Source of the DNA: an uncultured Akkermansia sp.
GTDB taxonomy: Bacteria > Verrucomicrobiota > Verrucomicrobiia > Verrucomicrobiales > Akkermansiaceae
NCBI GenBank assembly: GCA_947626545.1
Contig: CANQSS010000021.1
Location: 1-37,835, forward strand
Length of the DNA stretch: 37,835 nt
Reading direction: 5' to 3'
Positions 14,430 to 23,100 of this stretch are shown piece by piece (positions within the stretch are counted from its first letter, which is position 1; every line of letters starts with the position of its first letter). The notes under the pieces are model-generated. The model searched no databases. It saw only the letters and a program-made list of their open reading frames with translations, and was not told the DNA's origin. A program made the translations under genes and the position numbers.

Positions 14430-16601
14430 ATGACAGCGACGCTCAATGTACATGGACAGGACAACTTGGTGACACCGGGCTTTTACATGCCCAATCGACT
14501 GAGTATACGCACGGGGAAGGCGCTGCACCATATGCTGGAAGGGAAGGTGTGTTATTTGGTGGACAGCACATTTCCGCCGGCGCCGGAGATTATGGAATAT
14601 CTCAAGACGAAGGATATCTCCATCGAGTATTTTGATTTTCGGCACACGACATCGAGGGCCGTGCGCGAGCAGATTCTCACGCACATGAGCGCGGGGCAGA
14701 GCGTGGTATTTTTACCGGGGCAGGTAGCCAAGACGCGCGGGACGCTGGCAGACGTGCCCTCGCCTTTTTTGAGGCATTTGGGAAGTCTGCACATTGCGCC
14801 GGTGCCCGTATTTTTAGGGTATTACGGCAAGACGATCACCACCCTGTACCGGGAGCGCGAGGATGAGGATTGCTGCGAGGAGTTTCACATCCTGCCGAAA
14901 CTTTCGCCTGGGCCGCAAACGGGCGAGCGTCTGCTGGCGGCGTGGCTGGAGAAGGGGGAAGAGCTGTTCTCGGCGCAACCGTTGCTGAATGAATCGCTCA
15001 CCACGCACATCGTGCAGTCGATGCGAGCGCACCCGAATGTGGAGATGGTGGATGGGATGACGGGGACCAAGTTGCCGAACTTCAAATTGCTCGGCGTGGC
15101 GATGACCGTGGCGCGAGTCCTGCGCAAGCGGGGCGACAAGCGGATCGGCGTGATCTTGCCGCCGGGGCCGGGAGGAACCATCGGGCTGGTGTCCTGCTTG
15201 TTGGCGGGCATCACACCGGTGATGATCAACTACGCAAGCTCGCGAGCCTCCTTTGAAAGCACCGTGCGCCAGGCCGAACTCAAAACCTTCATCACGGCGC
15301 GCAAGTTCATGGAGAAACTGCCCAACTTCCCCTGGCCGCCTGAGGAGCAGCTCATTCTCGTGGAAGATCTGTTGCGCACTCTCTCCAAACCCGCGCTCAT
15401 CGCGAACGTCCTGCTGGCCAAGGCCGCCCCGGTATCCGTCATCTGCAAGATGTGCGACACGGACGCACGCCGCGGTGAGGATGAAGCGGTGATGCTCTTC
15501 ACGTCCGGTTCCTCCGGGGAGCCGAAGGGGGTGGCGCTCACACACCGCATGGTGCTGGCCAATGTGGCGCAGTGTTCCTGCCGCATCCCGCTGAAGGACG
15601 AGAGATTTTTGGGGAGTCTGCCGATTTTCCACAGCTTCGGGCTCACGGTGACATTGATGCTGCCCCTGCTGTGCGGCTATCCCATCTGCGCCTACCCGAA
15701 CCCCACGGAGGCGAGGACGCTCTGCGAGCTGGTGAAGAAGTACAAACTCACGCTTTTGGCCACCACTCCCACCTTCGCACGGGCCATGCTGCGCCGAGCG
15801 GGGGAGGACACCTTTGCCTCCATCCACCACTTCATCGTGGGGGCGGAGAAGTTGCAGCCGGATTTGGAGGAGGAATACAAGCGCAAGTGCGGCGTAACCT
15901 TGCTCGAAGGCTACGGACTCACCGAGGCTACACCCGTCTGCTCGTTGAATATCAAGGATGCCCCCATGGTGCCCGGCTCCGCCTTTTACGTGCCGGGAAT
16001 GGTGAAACGCAGCATTGGCGCCCCGCTGCCCGGCATAGCCGTGCGCGTCACCGATGTGGATGACGACACCAAGGAGCTTCCCCTCACTGAGCGCGGTATG
16101 ATTTGGTTCCGAGGCGCCAATGTTTTCCGCGGCTACGTGGGTAAGCCCGAGCTCAATGATTCCATCTTCAAGGACGGCTGGTTCAAGAGCGGCGATATCG
16201 GGCAGCTCGACCTCAATGGGTTCATCACCCTGGGCGGACGCCTCTCGCGCTTCTCCAAAATCGGCGGCGAAATGGTGCCGCACGAGGGGATCGAACTCGC
16301 CATCTCCCAGATCCTGAAGCTTCCCCCGGAAGACGGCGTGAAAATTGCCGTCACCGGCGTGGTGGATGCGCAGAAGGGCGAGGCGCTCGTGCTGCTTTCC
16401 GCTTTGCCGGAGCACCAGCGTAGTTCTCAGGAGCGCGCCATCCTCAGCGACTTGCGTGCCAAGCTTGCCGAGCGGGAGTTGCCGAATCTGTGGGCGCCGC
16501 GCTACCTCGTGCCGGTGGAAGCCATCCCTGTGCTCGCCACGGGCAAGCTCGACCTGCGCGGTTGCCGCCTGCTGGCCGAAGAAGCGCTGATGGAAGAATG
16601 A
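14430..16601 (+). CDS. Aas-like fusion: degenerate acyltransferase domain plus AMP-dependent acyl ligase
   Basis: 723 residues. Residues from about 235 form an AMP-binding (acyl-CoA/acyl-ACP synthetase) enzyme: P-loop MLFTSGSSGEPKGVAL near 354-369, LLEGYGLTEATPV near 490-502, GWFKSGDIGQLDLNGF near 578-593 and the catalytic Lys in ATGKLDL near 706-712. The first 230 residues are placed like the PlsC acyltransferase half of Aas (2-acyl-glycerophosphoethanolamine acyltransferase/acyl-ACP synthetase) and contain SVVFLPGQVAKTRGTL, which resembles the FPEGR block. The H-x4-D catalytic motif is not visible, so acyl transfer may be lost or changed. Likely role: activation of fatty acids at the inner membrane for phospholipid repair or incorporation; the substrate is not known. 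It stands alone between repeat arrays. Confidence 0.82.
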   Translation: MTATLNVHGQDNLVTPGFYMPNRLSIRTGKALHHMLEGKVCYLVDSTFPPAPEIMEYLKTKDISIEYFDFRHTTSRAVREQILTHMSAGQSVVFLPGQVAKTRGTLADVPSPFLRHLGSLHIAPVPVFLGYYGKTITTLYREREDEDCCEEFHILPKLSPGPQTGERLLAAWLEKGEELFSAQPLLNESLTTHIVQSMRAHPNVEMVDGMTGTKLPNFKLLGVAMTVARVLRKRGDKRIGVILPPGPGGTIGLVSCLLAGITPVMINYASSRASFESTVRQAELKTFITARKFMEKLPNFPWPPEEQLILVEDLLRTLSKPALIANVLLAKAAPVSVICKMCDTDARRGEDEAVMLFTSGSSGEPKGVALTHRMVLANVAQCSCRIPLKDERFLGSLPIFHSFGLTVTLMLPLLCGYPICAYPNPTEARTLCELVKKYKLTLLATTPTFARAMLRRAGEDTFASIHHFIVGAEKLQPDLEEEYKRKCGVTLLEGYGLTEATPVCSLNIKDAPMVPGSAFYVPGMVKRSIGAPLPGIAVRVTDVDDDTKELPLTERGMIWFRGANVFRGYVGKPELNDSIFKDGWFKSGDIGQLDLNGFITLGGRLSRFSKIGGEMVPHEGIELAISQILKLPPEDGVKIAVTGVVDAQKGEALVLLSALPEHQRSSQERAILSDLRAKLAERELPNLWAPRYLVPVEAIPVLATGKLDLRGCRLLAEEALMEE

Positions 16602-16606
16602 AAGAC

Positions 16607-16905
16607 ATTTACGATTTACGATTTACGATTTACGATTTGTAAATTTAGCGCGCCGGAGGCGCGGGAGTTTGGCAAAGCAGGCGCGGGTGCTGAATCGTGA
16701 GGGCGACGATCGGGGGCGGGGGCGCCTAGTGGCGCCTATGTACGAGGTACGATGTACGATGTACGATTTGCAAATAATGCGCAGCAGAGCTGCGGGCGGC
16801 GAGTAGAGAGCGCGGATGCGCTGCCCCGCAGGGGCAAGTAGGCAATGGGGTGCCTACGAGTCAACGTACGATTGCGATGTTCGCGCACGTTGCGCGGGGA
16901 AGTAG
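16607..16905 (+). repeat. Heptad/hairpin mosaic element 6
   Basis: It begins 5 bp after the Aas-like stop with four exact ATTTACG heptads, then hairpin CGCGCC-GGA-GGCGCG (16649-16663), a GC-rich cassette and perfect hairpin GGCGCC/GGCGCC (16721-16736). TGTACGA heptads, variant hairpin CGCAGC-AGA-GCTGCG (16780-16794), two adjacent unique hairpins (TGCCCC/GGGGCA and GTAGGC/GCCTAC, about 16817-16857) and a last heptad follow. Confidence 0.85.
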
Positions 16906-16910
16906 GAAGG

Positions 16911-17226
16911 GAACTCCGCAGTAAGGTCCGCGGTAAGCGTGGAACTTCGTGAGTCGCTTTGCGGCTGGTTGCGATTTATGATGAATGGTTTGCGATTTTT
17001 TTGGATTTGCGCGAACTCCGCGGTAAGAGGGGGGAACTCCGCAGTAAGGTCCGCGGTAAGCGTGGAACTTCGTGAGTCGCTTTGCGGTTAGTTGTGATTT
17101 ATGATGAATGGTTTGCGATTTTTTTTGGATTTGCGCGAACTCCGCGGTAAGAGGCGGGAACTCCGCAGTAAGGTCCGCGGTAAGCGTAGAACTTCGTGAG
17201 TTGCTTTGTGACTATTTGCGATTTTG
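16911..17226 (+). repeat. 123-bp tandem repeat, left block (about 2.6 copies)
   Basis: Units start with GAACTCCGCAGTAAGG at 16911, 17034 and 17158, giving periods of 123 and 124 bp; the third is cut off near 17226. Each unit contains two or three sub-repeats of (A)CTCCGCNGTAAG and a poly-T stretch. The same unit makes the right block at 19108-19637, so the AlbA-domain gene sits inside a split array. Most units are 123 bp (41 codons), which keeps reading frames open across several units, but no conserved start or family match supports coding. Confidence 0.92.
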
Positions 17227-17265
17227 GGGAGCTCCTGCATACGTCGTGGTAGTCAAATGGGAAGC

Positions 17266-17294
17266 TCGACATGGGAGGGGACGTGTGGTATTCT
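17266..17294 (+). promoter_or_regulatory. Sigma70-type promoter of the AlbA-domain gene
   Basis: TCGACA (17266-17271), a 17-bp spacer and TATTCT (17289-17294), 9 nt before ATG 17304. An earlier in-frame ATG at 17271 overlaps the -35 box and cannot be used from this promoter. Confidence 0.65.
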
Positions 17295-17303
17295 GGGAGG
17301 GGT

Positions 17304-19121
17304 ATGAGAGAGACGCGAGCAAAGGAGAGTTTACAAAAGGTAGTTGCGACGTTACATCGTGAACCGTCAACATGGGTTGAAGGTAGCGGACTCGAATTCA
17401 AACGAGCGTCAGATAAGTTACCTGAAAGTATGTGGGAGACATACAGTGCTTTCGCCAACACGGATGGAGGCATCATTGTGTTGGGCGTAGAGGATAACGG
17501 AAGTGTATCCGGCGTGAAAAATCCGGGTATGATGCTCAAAAATTTGACGACTTGCCTGAATAACCCTGAAAAAGTCAACGTTAATTTATGTTTGGCAGAT
17601 GGTTCTGTGTGCGCGATGAACTTGGAAGGTTACGAGATCATAGCTATTTCAGTACCGGCAGCTGATGTGAATCAGAAACCGATTTATTGCGGAGGTAACA
17701 TGAAGAATACTTTTGTGCGCTCCAATGAATCAGACGTTCGCTGTAGGGAAGACATGATTCAGCAAATGATTCGAGATAAGATGCTGAAAAGTGCGACAGC
17801 TCGATTGGTACATCACACGACATGGGAATGCGTAGATATGGTCAGTTGGAGAGCCTACCGAAATCGCATGATGAGCTATGATCCCAGTCATGCGTGGGTG
17901 GCGTTGGAGGATAAAGCACTTTTAGAGAAGTTGGGGGGATACGTACGTTCCGAGGACGGGAAAGAAGATGGCCTCACGGTGGCGGGACTACTGATGTTCG
18001 GAACAGATGATGCTATTCGTCATTTTTTCCCTCGCTTTCATGTCGATTATTTTGAGTATGATGGGAGCGAAGAGAGGGAGAGCGACAAAAGATGGATAGA
18101 AAGAGTATATAATGACGGGAGCTGGAATTGCAACCTTTTCCAATTTTTCTTTAGGGTGTTACCTCGGCTGACGGAGCCACTCAAGCGTCCTTTCCGCCTG
18201 AATGATGATATGACGGCTCTCGGGGAGACAACGGCTCACAAAGCCATCCGAGAAGCATTTGCAAATGCGGTTGTACATGCTGATTACGAAGGAGACGGGG
18301 GGATTATTGTTCGACGTTACCCAGACAAAGTCGTGTTCATCAATCCGGGTACTCTTCTCATATCTCGAGAAAGAATGATGAGCGGAGGGGTAAGTGTTTG
18401 TCGCAATCCAGAGTTGCAGACGATGTTTCTACGCATGGGAATAGTGGAAAAGGCTGGGGCTGGAGTCGACACGATTCTTAGAGCATGGATGGAGCAAAGT
18501 TTTATGCCTCCGCAAATTGTGGAGCACAGGGAGCCATTCCAAATTGAATGGAGCTTGCCGTTTATCAGCATCATTCCCAAGAAAGAAGAAGAAGAATTGG
18601 TAAACCATATTGGAAAGAAGATCTATGAGAGTTTGAGTTTGGAGCAGCGCACCCTTCTGCTCATCATTTCACACATGAAAAAAGCCGGAAATAAAGAGAT
18701 ACGTGAGATTTATCCGTATATTCATACATACGACTTAACAAAGAGGCTTGCGGAGCTGGAGCATCTTGGCTGTCTCCGTTCTGAGGGTAAAACATCAGCA
18801 AAGACGTATCGTCTCTCAAAAATCGTCCAAGCAGAGGAAATGGACGCCGTCGGACGGCAGTACCCCGAAAGCGTCATCGAGGTGCGCAACAGTAAACGTG
18901 TTCCCCTGGACAAATTAAAGCAGGCCATTTTGGATATTTGCCTCGACCAATGGACATCCAGTTCTGAAATGGGCAGACTTTTGAATCGGAAGTTGCGATC
19001 ATTGCACACAGCGCTCAAAGTCCTAGAAGCGACAAAGCAGCTCGAGTTACTACACCCGGATGAGCCTAACCATCCACAACAGGCCTACCGCGCCGCAGTG
19101 AGGGAGGGAACTCCGCAGTAA
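17304..19121 (+). CDS. AlbA/Schlafen-domain ATP-binding protein (RecG-like C-terminal region)
   Basis: 605 residues from ATG 17304, chosen because the promoter overlaps the ATG 33 bp upstream. The N-terminal AlbA_2 domain shows GSGLEFKRASDKLPESMWET and AFANTDGGIIVLGVEDNGSV, with the conserved Glu-Phe-Lys and the N-T-x-G-G-x-x-x-x-G-V pattern. A GHKL-type ATP-binding domain follows: HKAIREAFANAVVHADY near 314-330 and MGIVEKAGAGVDTI near 379-392. The last 190 residues look like winged-helix DNA-binding segments. Such proteins are annotated as putative transcriptional regulators or RecG-like helicase-related proteins and are frequent in defence islands, where Slfn/AlbA domains can be nucleases; the function is not established for this subtype. 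The C-terminal residues R-E-G-T-P-Q and the stop are encoded by the flanking 123-bp repeat, which points to insertion into, or erosion by, the array. Confidence 0.82.
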   Translation: MRETRAKESLQKVVATLHREPSTWVEGSGLEFKRASDKLPESMWETYSAFANTDGGIIVLGVEDNGSVSGVKNPGMMLKNLTTCLNNPEKVNVNLCLADGSVCAMNLEGYEIIAISVPAADVNQKPIYCGGNMKNTFVRSNESDVRCREDMIQQMIRDKMLKSATARLVHHTTWECVDMVSWRAYRNRMMSYDPSHAWVALEDKALLEKLGGYVRSEDGKEDGLTVAGLLMFGTDDAIRHFFPRFHVDYFEYDGSEERESDKRWIERVYNDGSWNCNLFQFFFRVLPRLTEPLKRPFRLNDDMTALGETTAHKAIREAFANAVVHADYEGDGGIIVRRYPDKVVFINPGTLLISRERMMSGGVSVCRNPELQTMFLRMGIVEKAGAGVDTILRAWMEQSFMPPQIVEHREPFQIEWSLPFISIIPKKEEEELVNHIGKKIYESLSLEQRTLLLIISHMKKAGNKEIREIYPYIHTYDLTKRLAELEHLGCLRSEGKTSAKTYRLSKIVQAEEMDAVGRQYPESVIEVRNSKRVPLDKLKQAILDICLDQWTSSSEMGRLLNRKLRSLHTALKVLEATKQLELLHPDEPNHPQQAYRAAVREGTPQ

Positions 19122-19637
19122 GAGGGGAGAACTCCGCGGTAAGGTTCGCGGTAAGCGTGGAACTTCGTGAGTCGCTTTGCGGCTAGTTGCGATTTATGAT
19201 GAATGGTTTGCGATTTTTTTGGATTTGTGCGAACTCCGCGGTAAGAGGGGGGAACTCCGCAGTAAGGTCCGCGGTAAGCGTGGAACTTCGTGAGTCGCTT
19301 TGCGGCTGGTTGCGATTTATGATGAATGGTTTGCGATTTTTTTTGGATTTGCGCGAACTCCGCGGTAAGATGGGGGAACTCCGCAGTAAGGTCCGCGGTA
19401 AGCGTGGAACTTCGTGAGTTGCTTTGCGGTTAGTTGTGATTTATGATGAATGGTTTGCGATTTTTTTGGATTTATGCGAACTCCGCAGTAAGATGGGGGA
19501 ACTCCGCAGTAAGGTCCGCGGTAAGGAGGAAACTTCGTGAGTTGCTTTGCGGTTAGTTGTGATTTATGATGAATGGTTTGCGCTTTTTTTGGATTTATGC
19601 GAACTCCGCGGTAAGAGGGGGGAACTCCGCGGTAAGG
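19108..19637 (+). repeat. 123-bp tandem repeat, right block (about four full copies)
   Basis: Unit starts (GAACTCCGC) are at 19129, 19252, 19376, 19499 and 19622, with periods of 123, 124, 123 and 123 bp. A partial unit at 19108 overlaps the AlbA-gene stop codon. Units are close to those of the left block in sequence. There are no unique spacers, so it is not a CRISPR array. Confidence 0.93.
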
Positions 19638-19670
19638 GGCGGGGCGACTGGCGCCGCCCATGTACGATGG

Positions 19671-19760
19671 ACAACACGCACGACGGCCCCGATGAGGGCG
19701 CACGCGCAGCGGGCGGTGAGTGCGTATGGACAGCGCGGATGCGCTGCCCCGGAGGGTGAA
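19671..19760 (+). repeat. 90-bp cassette, left copy of an inverted pair flanking the autotransporter gene
   Basis: The stretch from ACAACACGCACGACGG to GGAGGGTGAA recurs in reverse complement at 37474-37563 with roughly nine bases in ten identical by eye. A fragment of its first part is also in element 4 near 11246. TGTACGATGG precedes it. Confidence 0.85.
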
Positions 19761-19840
19761 AACTGGCGACGGCTGTAAGCCAGTTTGGCCAAAAGCATTA
19801 GCTTTTGCCCCGAAGGGGTGAGGAGTCGTGAGGCGACTCC
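19761..19840 (+). repeat. Chain of four consecutive perfect hairpins
   Basis: AACTGGC/GCCAGTT (19761-19785), CAAAAGC-ATTA-GCTTTTG (19790-19807), CCCC-GAA-GGGG (19808-19818) and GGAGTCG/CGACTCC (19822-19840). The rest of the gap to 19945 holds one heptad, CGCGC-GTT-GCGCG and no ORF of note. Confidence 0.8.
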
Positions 19841-19945
19841 GAAGCAACCAGGGCAGGGTGGTGCCGGTGAGTCAACTTCGACGTACGATTACAGAGTGAG
19901 CGCGCGTTGCGCGGGAAAGCGGCCGACGGCTGTATGTGCGTGTTG

Positions 19946-20020
19946 TAAATCGTAAATAACCAAAGGATTATGCTGCATGATGTGCCGTTGCTTACTTATT
20001 GGGGGTGCTTTTTCTTGGGA
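19946..20020 (+). promoter_or_regulatory. 75-bp upstream element of the autotransporter gene
   Basis: It runs from TAAATCGTAAATAACCAA through an imperfect inverted repeat (GGATTATGCTGCATGATGTG) to TTGGGGGTGCTTTTTCTTGG. An equally long, closely matching copy is at 37683-37757. It ends 147 bp before ATG 20168, so it may carry regulatory or promoter-distal sites. Between it and the gene two weak promoter candidates exist (TTGGGA-17-TTTACT near 20050-20078; CTGCCA-16-TACTTA near 20128-20155); neither is convincing. Confidence 0.5.
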
Positions 20021-20167
20021 TGGATGTGGGGAATGTGGGAAAAAAATTGGGAGAAAAGTGAAAAAATGTTTTACTTCCTTCTCAAAAAATGATACTTTCA
20101 AGAATCCTCTCGAGACGATGGAGTGTCTGCCAGTGAGGATTTATCACGTACTTACCCTTTTACAACG

Positions 20168-23100
20168 ATGAAACTGCATCTTCCTTCGGGTCTTCGCAAG
20201 GCTTTGATGGCTTGCCTTGCTGCGTTAGCTTTGCCTTCCCTCGGCGTTTCTACAACCATCGCCTCCGCCTCAGGCATCGCGGCCGCTTTCGCTGCTCTAT
20301 CTGCCATTTCCGCTTCCCAAGCAAGGGCGGAGCAGGAATACACGTGGAGCGATACAGATGGTTCGCATAAAGATACCTTCTCCGGGACAGTATTTAGTCG
20401 GATGGATAGCGCTGAGGGGAACAATCCGGGCAATAGTGGGAATTCCGGCTTAGAGACTTTAGAGTTGGCCGATACATCGAATGGCAACAATCCCGTAGGG
20501 CAAGGTGCTGATTCGCTTGGTAAGTTTTGGAACACCAACGATAATGTTCTTACCAATACGCTTCAGATCAAAAAGCTGGATAGTGAGACCGGGGAGGTTA
20601 ACATTAATTGCAACTGGAACGGCAACTTCCGTCTGGGTGGCTTGATCGTCGATACTTCGGATGTTAGTTACCGGATAGGTCGCCCCGCAAGTAATGCCAG
20701 TCAGAAACAAGCGATCATTTTCCAAGCTGAGGAGGGACAAACGGTCAAGGGGTACATCGGATCCAGCACCACTCTGGTGGGGCGGAGCGTCGCTGTGAAT
20801 AGCAACAGCGATTGGAAAATTGCGAAGGGCAAGACGCTCTCCTTCACCGGGAACGCCGACAGTGTTTTCACGATCGGAGATGGGGTTTCAGTCAATCTTT
20901 CCTCTTACGGTACTGCGGAGGGCGCTGCCTCTGTCTTGATCGAAATGGGACTCACCATGAGCGCCGGCAGCAGTTTGACGCTGGGAGATGGGGTCTCGCT
21001 GACTTTCGCGGGGGGCGATTCCACACTGACCTCTCTCGACTTGACCTCCGGTGGGCAGGTGACGCTTGCGCATGGCAAGTTGACTGTCCAAGAGCAAATC
21101 ACTACCGACGCAACCCATTGTCTGAATATCGCCTATAGCGCGACCAATTCTCCGCAGTTGCGCTTGTCCGAAGGCTGGAGTGGGGAGCTATACCTGACCC
21201 TGACCGACTTCACAGATGATGCGGTGGCAATGGGGTATGCCTTATTCGATGTGGAGACGTGGGACGCATCATGGGGAGAGCACATCCACATAACCTTCCC
21301 TGAGGGGAAGAATTGGGAGCTGGATTCCCTTGGTCGCTTGGCGCCTCAGGGGGCGGACCTTCCCTCCGGTTGGCCGCCGGACAGCGAATTTGGGAGTGAG
21401 ACGTTCACAGCGGCTAATGAGTTGGTGGTGAGTCAGAGCGGCACGCTCACGTACGGCAGCGACTTCGACTATGCTGACGACACGGTGACCTTGCAGGGCG
21501 GAGGTGATGAGGGGAGCGCCATCAATGTCAAGATCACAGAATCGGATCCGGCCAGCGAGCACTACACCGGCACGCTTTCCCTGCAAGGCCATATCGGGGA
21601 TCTGTTGATTACAGGGGGCCAGTTCCATTTTGACGGGGGATGGAGATTTGGTGACGGGGCCACCATCAAAAACATCTACGTGAAGGACGCCATGCTCTAT
21701 CTTGAGGGGAGTGCGGACTTTCAAGCCGGGTCTCTACATCTGGGAGGGAGATCCGATGTGAACTCGTGGGAAGGAGCTCTGAGACTCGCGAACAATACGA
21801 CCGTGACGCTGTCCGGTTCGCTCTTCATTGAGGACGATACGCTCATTTCAGTACAAACCGGTTCCGTGTTCAGGTTGACCGGGGAGCTGGCCACCGGAGG
21901 CGCTGGTGCATCGCACAATCTCCTGCTGGGTTCCCACAGTGACTCTCAGGGCGACGCGCACGTGGAGCTCCTTGGCGGCGGTACCCTGCAAGGCACCTTG
22001 GGCTTCAGCAATCAAGGTAGTGATTCTGGGGGTGCTGCTCCTTACTTGGTTCTCGGAAAAGGAGAAACTGCGGAGGATACGAAAACCCTCACCGTGTACG
22101 GCTTGAACTCCTCCGCCGGCGGTTACATAGTTGCCGGGGGAGAGGGCGAGGGTAACGCTGAACTCGTGCTTAACGGGACGGAGTCTTATGCTTTCAACGG
22201 AATGGTAGGCGCAAGCGCCGCCCCCGGTGATATCTTGACCGGTTGGGATGGGACCAGTGCGCTGAAGTTGACCGTCAATTTGGGGAGTGCGGAAGCTCAG
22301 CAAAGCTTGTCCGGACACGTCCATGTCGGTGAACTTACCATCAGTGGCGGCAAGCTTTACATACCGGATGAGGCCCACGTGTGCATTCAGGTAGATGGGG
22401 ATATGGTTATCAGCGGGACGGGATCTTATGACACGGATGATAACGGGAATAGCGGCACACCGTCGACGCTCATTGTGGGCGGCGACCTTATTGTGCGAGA
22501 TCTCGACACAGCGGACCGCACTGTGTTTGACATAGAAGGAAAAGGCGGCGTTACAAATGTTCACGTCAAGGGGCGGCTGAATGCTCAGGGGAATTTCCGT
22601 TCGTATGGAGATCTGGCATTGGATGGAGGAGGAGAGCTGCGCGGCACCCTGACCTTGGGATGGGGCGGCGGTCTCACGTTGGGGGCAGATCTTTCCGTGG
22701 ATGCTTTGTCTTGGGATGTTGTCCAAGGCGTCCACTTTAAGCGCAAGGACGGAATCGAGGAAAACGTCTTTGTCCTCAAGAGGGTAGAGGATACGCAGAG
22801 CGCGGATTTTGCAACGTGGTACAATAACTTCAAGGCAGGTGTTACCGCAGAAGCTCAAAACACATTCTTCACTGACGCCGGCATCGGCTTTGGCAAGACG
22901 GGAGATGGCACGCTGACATTGACCGGAAGCGGGGATTGGAGTGTGGATAGGAGCTTCAAAGTTGCTGGCGGTAAGCTGGAAGTGGGAGCGGCGGATAGTT
23001 CGGTCAACATGTGGTTTACCGAGGATAATCGAAACGCGGGCACTCTCGTCGTTGAAGGCGGCGAGCTCGTGGTGCACGGTCAGCTAGGCGGGAAGGATAA

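Noticed and set aside
14814..16415. 533-codon minus-strand frame opposite the Aas-like gene
   Set aside because: It overlaps completely a gene with intact AMP-ligase motifs; it is a long frame caused by high GC at third positions.
17271..17303. ATG at 17271 as the start of the AlbA-domain gene
   Set aside because: It overlaps the -35 box of the only good promoter, and the added residues show no conservation pattern.
16911..19637. Arrays considered as CRISPR or as a coding repeat protein
   Set aside because: The 123-bp units have no unique spacers. Frames stay open only because most units are 123 bp, divisible by three, and both strands are open without a credible start.
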